From JBAZLV01 sp964586075 (lineage in GTDB: Bacteria; Nitrospirota; UBA9217): 64,000 nucleotides of DNA. Positions 52,956 to 61,634 of the stretch are shown one piece after another. The position numbers and the translations under genes were made by a program. The notes beneath the pieces were generated by a model that worked only from the letters and a program-made list of their open reading frames with translations, was not told the DNA's origin and did no database searches. The DNA is taken from assembly GCA_964586075.1 (NCBI GenBank), contig CAZPGZ010000002.1, positions 62,001 to 126,000 of the forward strand. Direction: 5' to 3'. The stretch's first letter is position 1, and every line of letters begins with the position of its first letter.

Positions 52956-53930
52956 ATGAGCACAATGACTATGGAACCTGAGTTGTCAGTGTCGGATTTT
53001 CTTGAACCTGATCTTCAGCTTGACGAGAGAATGGAAATAGTGCGCGAAGATTCAGGCAACAAGTTTGATCAGATTAAGGAACGCGGCCGGACTCCTGCAA
53101 AGGATCTGGATGCAGTTAAATACTACCTCAAAGACATCAGAAGCTTTCCTCTTCTCACATTTGCGGAAGAGCAGTCTTTGGGAAAAAGAATTGCCGAGGG
53201 AGATGACCGGGCTCGTAAGGCCATGATCGAATCAAACCTTCGGCTCGTGGTTGCCGTCGGGAAAAAATATATCAACCGAGGGCTGCCCTTTGCCGACATT
53301 CTGGAAGAGGGTAATCTCGGCCTCATCAGGGCGGTCGAAAAGTTTCAGTACCAGCGCGGTTTGAAATTCAGCACCTATGCTGTTTGGTGGATCAGACAGG
53401 CAATCGAACGGGCTATTGTAAATCAAGCCCGGATCATCCGTCTTCCGGTGCATGTCGCGGGCATGGTACACTCGTATTCTGCAACCGTGCGCTCCCTGAC
53501 GCAGGAACTTGGCCGCGAACCCGGTTTGGATGAAATTGCAAAAAAAATGGGCACCAGTATCGATAAAGTTCGCAGCCTGTCTCAAGTGCTCCGCGAAACG
53601 TATTCTCTGGATATGCTAATCGGCGATCACGAAGAGGACACTCTTCAAAGCATTCTTGAGGATGAGAAAGCTTCTTCTCCCATGGAAGCCTCGGATGAAA
53701 TCCGCAAGCGGAAACATATCGATGAGTGGCTTGCGGAACTTCGCGATATTGAACGAGAAGTTATTGAATTGCGGTTTGGACTGGACGGCGAAAAACCACG
53801 GACCCTAGACAGCATCGGCAAAGCCCTCAAAATTACCCGGGAACGGGTAAGGCAAATCCAGGAGCAGGCGCTCAAGAAGCTCAGGAACATCACCACAACC
53901 AGAACCATAAGTCTTGAAGAAATGCTGTAA
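52956..53930 (+). CDS. RpoS-like group-2 sigma-70 factor
   Basis: A 324-residue sigma factor with region 1.2 (VKYYLKDIRSFPLLTFAEEQ), region 2 (LRLVVAVGKKYINRGLPFADILEEGNLGL…FSTYAVWWIRQAIERA), region 3 (VRSLTQELGREPGLDEIAKKMG) and region 4 with the -35-binding helix-turn-helix (TLDSIGKALKITRERVRQI). It lacks the long 1.1 region and the insert of RpoD, so it is an RpoS-type alternative factor. ATG at 52956 follows GAGGAG. Confidence 0.88.
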   Translation: MSTMTMEPELSVSDFLEPDLQLDERMEIVREDSGNKFDQIKERGRTPAKDLDAVKYYLKDIRSFPLLTFAEEQSLGKRIAEGDDRARKAMIESNLRLVVAVGKKYINRGLPFADILEEGNLGLIRAVEKFQYQRGLKFSTYAVWWIRQAIERAIVNQARIIRLPVHVAGMVHSYSATVRSLTQELGREPGLDEIAKKMGTSIDKVRSLSQVLRETYSLDMLIGDHEEDTLQSILEDEKASSPMEASDEIRKRKHIDEWLAELRDIEREVIELRFGLDGEKPRTLDSIGKALKITRERVRQIQEQALKKLRNITTTRTISLEEML

Positions 53931-53946
53931 CGCCGAAGCTGTTCGT

Positions 53947-53979
53947 GCCGGAGTCTCCGCGGCTGTGGAGCACTCCGGC
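53947..53979 (+). terminator. Terminator-like hairpin after the sigma-factor gene
   Basis: GCCGGAGT (53947-53954) pairs with ACTCCGGC (53972-53979), with an inner CTCC/GGAG; only a broken T-rich tract follows. It is 17 bases past the stop codon. Confidence 0.55.
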
Positions 53980-54259
53980 GCATCTTGAGCTTCTTATTAT
54001 GATTTTCAGTTTTATCAAAATAAATTTCACCCCTTTTTCCCAACCACCAAACCAAGAAAAAATCTGGATTTTTCTGTATCTCTATTCAAAATTGTTGCAT
54101 GCTTTCCCGTGATGTTTTAGTTGCCCGGATTTTTGCATCGGCCTGTGCCCGTATTGCCTTATCCAAATCCTTCCTCTTGACAAAACTGCTTCCTCCGCGT
54201 ACATTTGCACCAACTACTGCTAAAAAGCAGCATATGTTGTATTGTGCGGGGAGGCTGTC

Positions 54260-55612
54260 GTGGTGCAGCGCGATGGTGAAAAGACATTGCTTGTCATCGA
54301 CGATGACAGGATATATGCCGAGGCGGTAAAAGATTACTTTGACAAGGAGAAAATTGCCGTACTCACGGCACACACCGCACAAGAAGGAATCGCCGTATGC
54401 TCCCGCCAAATAGTCGACGTCGTGCTGCTTGATCAGCAGCTTCCGGACGCGGAAGGCCACACGCTCTGCCCCGAAATTCTGAAATACAACGACCAAACTA
54501 AAATCATTTTTGCAACCGCCTATCCCAGCTTTGAGCATGCCGTGGCGGCCATACGGCAGGGTGCATATGACTACCTGACAAAACCTTTTGAACTTGAGGC
54601 ACTGCGTCTGGCAGTTGGGCAAGCGCTTAGGACTCTGGAACTGGAACGATATGAACAGCTTCAGAACTATCGAGGAACTCGCGAAAATGCAGAAACGGTT
54701 TTTATCGGCGGAGAAAATCTGGGCGAAATCATGAAAATGAAGGAGCTTGCCGCACGCTCCGACTCGCCGGTTCTCATCACCGGAGAAACAGGAACCGGCA
54801 AAACAATGCTGGCAAAAACAATTCATTACCAAAGTGCAAGAAATTCGGCACCATTCATCAGCATAAACTGTGCCGCCTTGCCGGAAACATTGATTGAAGC
54901 GGAGCTGTTTGGCTATGAGAAAGGGGCGTTTACCGGCGCAGCTGCGTCACGAAAGGGCATCTTTGAAATGGCGGAAGGCGGCACCCTGTTTCTCGACGAA
55001 ATTGGGGAAATGCCTCTGCACCTGCAGGCCAAACTTTTGAGTGTGATCGACGACAAGCTCATACGCAAGCTGGGCGGGACGTCAACGCGATCTGTTAATG
55101 TCCGTATCATAGCCGCAACCGGTGTCGACTTAAGCAGCGCTACAGGCAAAACCTTCCGCAAAGACCTTTTTTATCGACTCAGCGTGCTGCAGATCCATCT
55201 TCCGCCTTTGCGGGAGCGACGCGGCGATATTCCGCCACTCTCCAACTATCTGCTGGGAACCTTGAATGGAAACAAAAAGACAACCCTGTCTTTCGATGAA
55301 CAGGAGCGGCTTATGGCATATGATTGGCCGGGCAATGTGCGCGAACTCAGAAATGTCCTGGAGCGATCCCTGATGCTTCAGCAGGGCGCGGAACTCCGCC
55401 CGTCCCTGCTGCTTGATCAGAAAAAAAATCCTTCCGCCCCTGTGTCGGACGCACAGCCGGCAAATCCGCACGAGATTCTCTCTCTCGAAGAACTGGAAAA
55501 GAGGCATATCCGGTATGCGCTCGAACTACTTGGAAATAATTTTACAAAAACAGCAAAAACCTTGGGAATATCCTTATCCACGTTAAAGCGAAAGATTAAG
55601 ACCAAACCATAG
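54260..55612 (+). CDS. NtrC-type sigma-54 response regulator
   Basis: A 450-residue response regulator: receiver (about 8-125) with a normal phospho-acceptor Asp in VVLLDQQLP, AAA+ domain with GETGTGKT, the sigma-54 loop GAFTGA and LFLDEIGEMP, and a Fis-type helix-turn-helix at the end (KTAKTLGISLSTLKRKI). GTG at 54260 is five bases after GGGGAGG; GTG at 54263 is nearly as good. No histidine kinase gene is adjacent, so its sensor is elsewhere. A sigma-54 promoter lies 200 bp downstream, before the lone receiver gene, a likely target. Confidence 0.88.
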   Translation: MVQRDGEKTLLVIDDDRIYAEAVKDYFDKEKIAVLTAHTAQEGIAVCSRQIVDVVLLDQQLPDAEGHTLCPEILKYNDQTKIIFATAYPSFEHAVAAIRQGAYDYLTKPFELEALRLAVGQALRTLELERYEQLQNYRGTRENAETVFIGGENLGEIMKMKELAARSDSPVLITGETGTGKTMLAKTIHYQSARNSAPFISINCAALPETLIEAELFGYEKGAFTGAAASRKGIFEMAEGGTLFLDEIGEMPLHLQAKLLSVIDDKLIRKLGGTSTRSVNVRIIAATGVDLSSATGKTFRKDLFYRLSVLQIHLPPLRERRGDIPPLSNYLLGTLNGNKKTTLSFDEQERLMAYDWPGNVRELRNVLERSLMLQQGAELRPSLLLDQKKNPSAPVSDAQPANPHEILSLEELEKRHIRYALELLGNNFTKTAKTLGISLSTLKRKIKTKP

Positions 55613-55810
55613 GTAAATCTTCACATAACCGCAAAACAGCAAGAAACATTTCCGATATTCCGTGCATGTTGGAAAAACTCCGTATCTGCTGATCTGATAC
55701 CTCCTCAATTATAATCCCTGCTCAAAATGGGTCAGCCAAAATAATCATTCAAAGAACAATGCAATCTGCTATTCCCGGTCATTTCCTTCATTATCCTGCT
55801 GTTATCCGTC

Positions 55811-55826
55811 TGGTATCCATTTTGCT
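55811..55826 (+). promoter_or_regulatory. Sigma-54 (-24/-12) promoter of the lone receiver gene
   Basis: TGGTATCCATTTTGCT: GG (55812-55813) and GC (55824-55825) with exactly 10 bases between, good match to both elements. Predicted start near 55837, 44 bases before the ATG. Confidence 0.7.
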
Positions 55827-55880
55827 TGTTAATAAAGAGAGGCACCGTAATCAGTTCTTTTATGCCTACCGAGGACAACT

Positions 55881-56258
55881 ATGGGAACGATTCTAGTCGT
55901 CGATGATAATAAGACTCTTTGCGATACACTTGCCTCCTATCTTTGCTCGAGAGTACCCGACTTGACCGTACTGACCGCGGGAGACGGGGAAAAAGCCATT
56001 CATCTGCTCGAATCAAACTGCGTGAATATGATTCTGACCGATCTGATAATGCCGAATCTTGATGGATATACTGTCATTGGTTATGCCCAAAAACAGTGTC
56101 CTTCCGTTCCGGTCATCATCATGACGGCATCGTGGTCGCTGGAATTGCAAGCATTGCTGCAGAAAAAAGGAAGAGTGCAGTATATTGAGAAACCGTTTCG
56201 CCCGGAGGATATTGACAGGATGGTTATTGAACCGATGTTGAAGCAGAAAAGCGCGTAG
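55881..56258 (+). CDS. Single-domain CheY-like response regulator
   Basis: A 125-residue receiver domain with no output domain: acidic pair VVDDNK, phospho-acceptor Asp in ILTDLIMPN, Thr in IMTAS and Lys in IEKPFRP. All catalytic residues are normal, in contrast to the receiver-PilZ proteins. GAGG before the ATG. The sigma-54 promoter and the NtrC-type regulator upstream suggest that the pair forms a local relay. Confidence 0.88.
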   Translation: MGTILVVDDNKTLCDTLASYLCSRVPDLTVLTAGDGEKAIHLLESNCVNMILTDLIMPNLDGYTVIGYAQKQCPSVPVIIMTASWSLELQALLQKKGRVQYIEKPFRPEDIDRMVIEPMLKQKSA

Positions 56259-56309
56259 CGGAAACCCGTTTTCCGGAGCTGCCGCCTATGCCGTATTCAG
56301 ACAGTCTGA

Positions 56310-57815
56310 TCAGACCATAACAACTTCATATTGTTCCTGATGAAGATTGGGATCGGCCTTAATGACGATTTTCTTTTGAAATTCTCTTTCCAGTTCCTCA
56401 ACGCCCAGCCGCTCGTCGTCGTACAGCAAATCAGCGACCACTGAGTTAACGGTCACCAGAGCTTTCTTTTCATCCGCATTTGAAAAAGCACGCCTGATTT
56501 CCCGGAAAACCTCGTAACAAATTGTCCTTGCCGATTTAATATATCCCCGGCCATCGCAATACGGACAGGGTTCGCAAAGTGTTCTACCCAGGCTCTCGCG
56601 TATCCGCTTGCGCGTCATTTCTATAAGCCCGATCGGTGAAATATGCGATATGGTCGTTTTTGCCTTGTCGATAGCAAGGGCTTCCTGAAGAGCCGAGTAT
56701 ACTTTGCGGCGGTTGTCCTCGCGTTCCATATCGATAAAATCAAGAATAATAATGCCGCCGATATTCCGGAGCCGTAACTGATAGGCGATTTCTCGTACCG
56801 CCTCAAGGTTTGTTTTCAGGATCGTGTCTTCCAGCGTCCGCTTTCCCACATATCGTCCGGTATTAACATCAATGGTGGTAAGCGCTTCCGTCTGGTCGAT
56901 GATAATGTATCCCCCTGACTTGAGCCAGACTTTTCTGCCAAGAGCGCGGGAAATTTCAATTTCCACACCGTAGTGATCAAAAATAGGGTCGTCGCCCTCA
57001 TAGGGCCTTACACGCCGGCTGAGCTGGGGAAGGTAGGAATCGATGAATTCTTTTGCTCGCTGGTATTCTTCGGACGAGTCGATGACCATTTTGTCCACAT
57101 CCCGGGTGAAGATATCCCGTATAATGCGGAAAACGAGGTCAAGCTCATTGTGCATGAGCGCAGGGGCGGACGTCCGTTCTTTTTTCCGCTGAATGTTCTC
57201 CCATAATCTGCCGAGAAACTCGATGTCTGCGGTAAAATCTTCTTCGCTTCTGCCTTCGCTCGCAGTCCGGATGATATAACCCGTGTTCGGCTTCCGAAGC
57301 CTGCCCACGATTTCACGAAGCCGGTTTCGTTCCTCGCTGTTTTCGATTCGCCGTGAAACACCGATATGGTTGACACCCGGCATCATGACCAGATACCGGC
57401 CGGGAATGCTGATGTAGGTGGTGACCCGCGCACCTTTGGTGCTGATTGGCTCTTTCGAAACTTGCACGAGGATCTCCTGCCCTTCCTGGAGCAGGTCTTC
57501 AATCTGAGTGGCATATGCACGTTTTCGCTTCGGCTCAACCTCGAGCTCAAGTCCTTCATCGTCCATCATCGGAGTATATTCCGAGGTGCTGTCAAAAACG
57601 TCCCCTACGTAAAGAAAAGCGGACTTTTCAAGTCCGATGTCCACAAAGGAAGCCTGCATGCCGGGCAGCACTTTCATGACTCGGCCTTTATATACATTGC
57701 CGGCAACACCGCGGTCTTTTTTACGGTCGATATATATTTCCGTAACCAGACCGCTGTCTGTAAGGGCCACGCGCGTCTCTTCCCGGCCCGCGTTTACGAT
57801 AATCTCGGATGACAT
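56310..57815 (-). CDS. rng: Ribonuclease G/E family endoribonuclease
   Basis: A 501-residue RNase G-type enzyme. N-terminal S1 domain (GNVYKGRVMKVLPGMQASFVD), catalytic aspartates in TIDVNTGRYVG and IILDFIDME, and the zinc-link CEPCPYCDGRG. No long C-terminal scaffold as in RNase E, so it acts in 16S rRNA maturation and mRNA decay as RNase G does. It follows the radical-SAM gene, a common arrangement. Confidence 0.94.
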   Translation of the reverse strand: MSSEIIVNAGREETRVALTDSGLVTEIYIDRKKDRGVAGNVYKGRVMKVLPGMQASFVDIGLEKSAFLYVGDVFDSTSEYTPMMDDEGLELEVEPKRKRAYATQIEDLLQEGQEILVQVSKEPISTKGARVTTYISIPGRYLVMMPGVNHIGVSRRIENSEERNRLREIVGRLRKPNTGYIIRTASEGRSEEDFTADIEFLGRLWENIQRKKERTSAPALMHNELDLVFRIIRDIFTRDVDKMVIDSSEEYQRAKEFIDSYLPQLSRRVRPYEGDDPIFDHYGVEIEISRALGRKVWLKSGGYIIIDQTEALTTIDVNTGRYVGKRTLEDTILKTNLEAVREIAYQLRLRNIGGIIILDFIDMEREDNRRKVYSALQEALAIDKAKTTISHISPIGLIEMTRKRIRESLGRTLCEPCPYCDGRGYIKSARTICYEVFREIRRAFSNADEKKALVTVNSVVADLLYDDERLGVEELEREFQKKIVIKADPNLHQEQYEVVMV

Positions 57816-57942
57816 AGCTTCTCCTCATGCATGATATCTTTTCCTATTGTATATGAGGATGTGATTGAATACAAGAGATAAAGCAAAAATGTCTGAAACA
57901 AAAGCCTGAGGCGGTCGGCCGGTTTCTGCTGGAGAGACAGCG

Positions 57943-60429
57943 CTAGATATTTTCCAGGGGGTCTATCCACTGGTTCTGTTTTTTTGCATAAAGCGCCGTA
58001 CGGACGATCTCAAAGAATGCAATATCTTCGGGAGATGCATCAAAAAGAATCTTGAGAACATCCTGAATGCGTACTTTGGATTCTACGCTGTCCTGCAGCG
58101 TTGCGATAATCGTGTCGGAGGATGGTTCGTGTGTTATCGATTCAATAAGCGGTTTGATGTCCTTTTTTTTCCCTTCTTTTTCCACCAGCGCTGTTGGTTG
58201 GGCTGAGAACGCCGACAAACAACGATCGATAGCAGCAGAATAAGGAGCGGGAACCCTGACCGTATAGGCATATCTGCTGATGCTTCCGGAAAGCGAAGGT
58301 GCCTTTACGGGAATAATGCGTGATTTCCTGATCTGTATTCCACTCGGCAATGCATTCCTGATCGCCTGTGTAATGTGATCGAGGCTGGTGAGATGGCTGA
58401 TTTCCATATCCAAATATTCCGCTTCGCTTTCCATGCCGACGGACAGGGCAGGACCAAAAGCGATTTTTGGATGCGGGTTGAAGCCTTGGGAAAACATCAG
58501 TGGGATTTCTGCCCGCACTGCTGCCCGGTGAAAAAGGGTCATCAGGTCGAGATGTGAAAGAAATTTTATACGACCGGTTTTTGCATATTGGAATCTGACT
58601 CGGACAGAGTGCTCGCATTCTTTTGATTTCTGTTCCTGGGAGTCCGCAGTTGCAGGTTTTGGAGGCGTCAGCGCGGCCGGTTTTCCCAATAATGGGGTGC
58701 CGCCGTCCTTGCACTTCAGCCCGCACTGTCTGCATTCCATTCTGCAGTTTTCCGTGGTCTCTGCAGCCAGAGCGCGTTGATATTCAGTCTGAAAAAATTC
58801 TTTGGAGATGCCGCTGTGCACATACTCCCACGGAAGGGTCTCTTCTTTTTTAAAAGTACGGCACGCATAATCGGGCATTGCAACTCCGAATTTAGCGAAC
58901 GCTTCCTCCCATTTTCTGAAATCAAAGCACTCACTCCAGCCGTCAAATCGGCAGCCGAGCCGCACCGCTTCCTGAATCACCCTGCCGAGCGTTCTATCAC
59001 CCCGCGCAAAAGCCCCTTCCAAAAGACTCATTTCAGCATTATGCGGTTTCAGCGCAATACCGCGCCGCCGGATCCTTTGTTCCAAGTAGCGTTGTTTGGT
59101 GCGTATTTCCTCCAATGAGGCTTGCCCAAGCCACTGGAAAGCAGTGTGCGGTTTTGGAACAAATGAGGACAGCGTGATATTTAATTGCACCCCGCGCTTC
59201 GACGCCTTTCTGCCGAGCGAAAAAATTTCGTTGACGAGCCTGACGATCCCGTCCAAGTCCTCATCGGTTTCCGTCGGCAGTCCGATCATAAAGTACAGTT
59301 TAAGGACATTCCAACCGTTTTTAAAGATAGTTTCCGCAGCATGAAAAAGGTCGCTGTCACTCAGCGGCTTATTGATGACATTCCGAAGGCGCTCAGTTCC
59401 CGCTTCCGGTGCAAGCGTAAATCCGGTTTTGCGCGTATCAGCAATGGCCTGCACCATTTCCGACGTCAGCGTTCCCACGCGAAGAGAAGGAAGAGAAATC
59501 GAAACGCGGCTGTCATGGTATTGTTTCATCAAATCAACGACAAGCGGCTGGATGCCGGTGTAATCGCCTGCGCTGAGCGAGGCCAGCGACAACTCTTCAT
59601 ATCCTGTGCAACGCAGGGAGTCGTGAAGCAGGGTTTTGATGGTTTCAGGACTTCGTTCGCGATAGGGCCGGTAAATCATCCCTGCCTGGCAGAACCGGCA
59701 CCCCCGGATACACCCTCTGGCAACCTCTACCGTGACTCTGTCATGTACGGGTTTTAAAAATGGAAGCACCGGTTTAGCCGGATATGAAGCGTGCTCGAGA
59801 CTCTCAAGAAACCTTCTGGTAACACCCTTCGTGCTGACTTCCGGCACATAGAACCCTTCCTGCCGGGCAATGGCTTCAAGAAAGACCGAGCGGCGCTCAT
59901 GTTGCTGTTTAAGATCAACGAGCTCATGCACGGCTTCTTCCGCATCACCGAGAAAAAAAACATCGATAAAATCCGACAGCGGTCCCGGATTCATGGCGCA
60001 GGGCCCCCCTGCAATAACAATCGGGTGTTTGTCGCTCCTGTCTGCTGCACGAAGCGGGATACCTGCAAGGTCCAAAGCCGTTAGAATATTCGAGTATGAT
60101 AACTCATATTGAAGCGTAACTCCGAGTATGTCGAATTCAGCAAGAGGCAGGTTTGATTCGAGGCTTGCGAGCTTGCGTCCGGAGGCGCGGAGTCGCTCTT
60201 CATAGTCCGTCCATGGGGAAAACACCCGTTCGCAGGCGGTGTCTTCCCGGGTGTTCAGAATGTGATAGAGGATTTTCAGTCCGAGATGCGACATGCCTAC
60301 TTCGTAGGTATCGGGAAAAAAAAGACAGACCTTCGTTTTGACCTTCGAAAAGTCTTTCCGAACGCTGTTGATTTCCGCATTAATATACCGCGCCGGCTTG
60401 CTTACCAGCGGCAAAAAACGTTCAAACAT
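57943..60429 (-). CDS. Radical SAM protein (TIGR03960-like) fused to a DUF2344/TIGR03936 domain
   Basis: An 828-residue fusion. The N-terminal half has a B12-binding-like region then the radical SAM core with the cluster motif RGCIRGCRFCQAG and TLAPEAGTERLRNVI; the C-terminal about 230 residues (RFQYAKTGRIKFLSHLDLMTLFHRAA, SQGFNPHPKIAF) are DUF2344. In many bacteria these are two neighbouring genes; here they are one. A Cys motif ECRQCGLKC lies in the linker. Substrate is unknown; gene order with rng suggests an RNA- or ribosome-linked role. Confidence 0.9.
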   Translation of the reverse strand: MFERFLPLVSKPARYINAEINSVRKDFSKVKTKVCLFFPDTYEVGMSHLGLKILYHILNTREDTACERVFSPWTDYEERLRASGRKLASLESNLPLAEFDILGVTLQYELSYSNILTALDLAGIPLRAADRSDKHPIVIAGGPCAMNPGPLSDFIDVFFLGDAEEAVHELVDLKQQHERRSVFLEAIARQEGFYVPEVSTKGVTRRFLESLEHASYPAKPVLPFLKPVHDRVTVEVARGCIRGCRFCQAGMIYRPYRERSPETIKTLLHDSLRCTGYEELSLASLSAGDYTGIQPLVVDLMKQYHDSRVSISLPSLRVGTLTSEMVQAIADTRKTGFTLAPEAGTERLRNVINKPLSDSDLFHAAETIFKNGWNVLKLYFMIGLPTETDEDLDGIVRLVNEIFSLGRKASKRGVQLNITLSSFVPKPHTAFQWLGQASLEEIRTKQRYLEQRIRRRGIALKPHNAEMSLLEGAFARGDRTLGRVIQEAVRLGCRFDGWSECFDFRKWEEAFAKFGVAMPDYACRTFKKEETLPWEYVHSGISKEFFQTEYQRALAAETTENCRMECRQCGLKCKDGGTPLLGKPAALTPPKPATADSQEQKSKECEHSVRVRFQYAKTGRIKFLSHLDLMTLFHRAAVRAEIPLMFSQGFNPHPKIAFGPALSVGMESEAEYLDMEISHLTSLDHITQAIRNALPSGIQIRKSRIIPVKAPSLSGSISRYAYTVRVPAPYSAAIDRCLSAFSAQPTALVEKEGKKKDIKPLIESITHEPSSDTIIATLQDSVESKVRIQDVLKILFDASPEDIAFFEIVRTALYAKKQNQWIDPLENI

Positions 60430-60503
60430 GGGACTCCTTTATACACGCGCGGCTTGCTGAATTTTCTCGGACTTTGCACAGGCATCAAGGAAGTGGCAGC
60501 GTA

Positions 60504-61634
60504 TTAGTAAAATAGCATAAATCGCCTCGTCTGGATGTTGAGAAGCAGGCCAAGAGCAAGGAAGGTGGTAATGATGGATGTCCCGCCGTAACTTACAAGC
60601 GGGAGCGGCACTCCCACAACAGGCACGATACCTACCGCCATGCCCACGTTGATAAATACGTAAAGAGATATCATTGATACGATACCTCCGGCCATCAGCA
60701 CCCCGAGACGGTCTTTAGCGTTTTTTGCCGTATCAACACCAACCAGAAGAAGGATCAGATACAGAAGAATCAGGATCGTGCTGCCGAGAAAACCTGTCTC
60801 CTCCGCGATGACCGCAAAAATAAAATCCGTGTGGCGCTCAGGCAAGAAAGCCATCTGACTTTGCGTGCCCTTCTGAAAGCCTTTGCCGGTAATCTGGCCT
60901 GATCCTACGGCTATTTTCGACTGATTCGCGTGGTAGCCGCTCCCAAGGCGGTCTGAACTCGGGTCAATGAAAGCCTTGATTCTGTTCTGCTGGTACGGCT
61001 TGAGCGATCCCCAAATCTTGTTGCGCACGGGCGGTACAAAAAGCACAAGCGCCGCGATTACTACGCCGGTAACAAGAACAATGGCAACCGACCGCAGATG
61101 TATTCCCGCGAGCATAACAATAAGCGAGGACGTCAGCAGCAGCATGAGAGCAGTGCCGAGGTCGGGCTGTTTCAGCACGAGCAAAAGCGGCACCAGCACC
61201 ATGACGCCGGGGATGGCCAGGTCTTTCAGATTATATCCATCGTGTCTCGCATTATCGGCAAAGTACCTCGCCAGCGCGAGCGTGATGGATAATTTTGCCA
61301 GTTCCGATGGTTGAAATGCAAAGGGACCAAGGGACAACCAACGCTGTGCTCCCATCCCGGTCTTTCCGATTATCATGACCAGCAGAAGCAGCACAAGCGA
61401 CAACGCGTAAAGGATGTATGCGTAACGCCCAACCGTATGGTAGTCCGGAATAAGCGCAAGAAACATCACAACCATTCCGATGCTTATCCAGACAATTTGT
61501 TTGTAGTAAAGAGGTGAAGGGCCGCGTACCGTATACGTCGCGCTGTATACCGCTGCAAGGCCGAACAGTGCGATCAGGCAAACAAGCCCGACCATTCCCC
61601 AGGGCAGGTTAGTGAACCATCGTTGGCTCTGCAT
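60504..61634 (-). CDS. rodA: Rod-shape peptidoglycan polymerase RodA
   Basis: A 376-residue SEDS-family glycosyltransferase with about 10 membrane helices. Conserved loops include GAQRWLSLGPFAFQPSELAKL, the catalytic-region QPDLGTALML, and VVGVPLPLVSYGGTSII near the end. The start overlaps the mrdA end by 26 bp, so both are translated from one mRNA. Confidence 0.95.
   Translation of the reverse strand: MQSQRWFTNLPWGMVGLVCLIALFGLAAVYSATYTVRGPSPLYYKQIVWISIGMVVMFLALIPDYHTVGRYAYILYALSLVLLLLVMIIGKTGMGAQRWLSLGPFAFQPSELAKLSITLALARYFADNARHDGYNLKDLAIPGVMVLVPLLLVLKQPDLGTALMLLLTSSLIVMLAGIHLRSVAIVLVTGVVIAALVLFVPPVRNKIWGSLKPYQQNRIKAFIDPSSDRLGSGYHANQSKIAVGSGQITGKGFQKGTQSQMAFLPERHTDFIFAVIAEETGFLGSTILILLYLILLLVGVDTAKNAKDRLGVLMAGGIVSMISLYVFINVGMAVGIVPVVGVPLPLVSYGGTSIITTFLALGLLLNIQTRRFMLFY

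Noticed and set aside
54086..54832. A 248-codon minus-strand frame across the start of the NtrC-type gene
   Set aside because: It overlaps the conserved receiver domain on the other strand and shows no recognisable domain.
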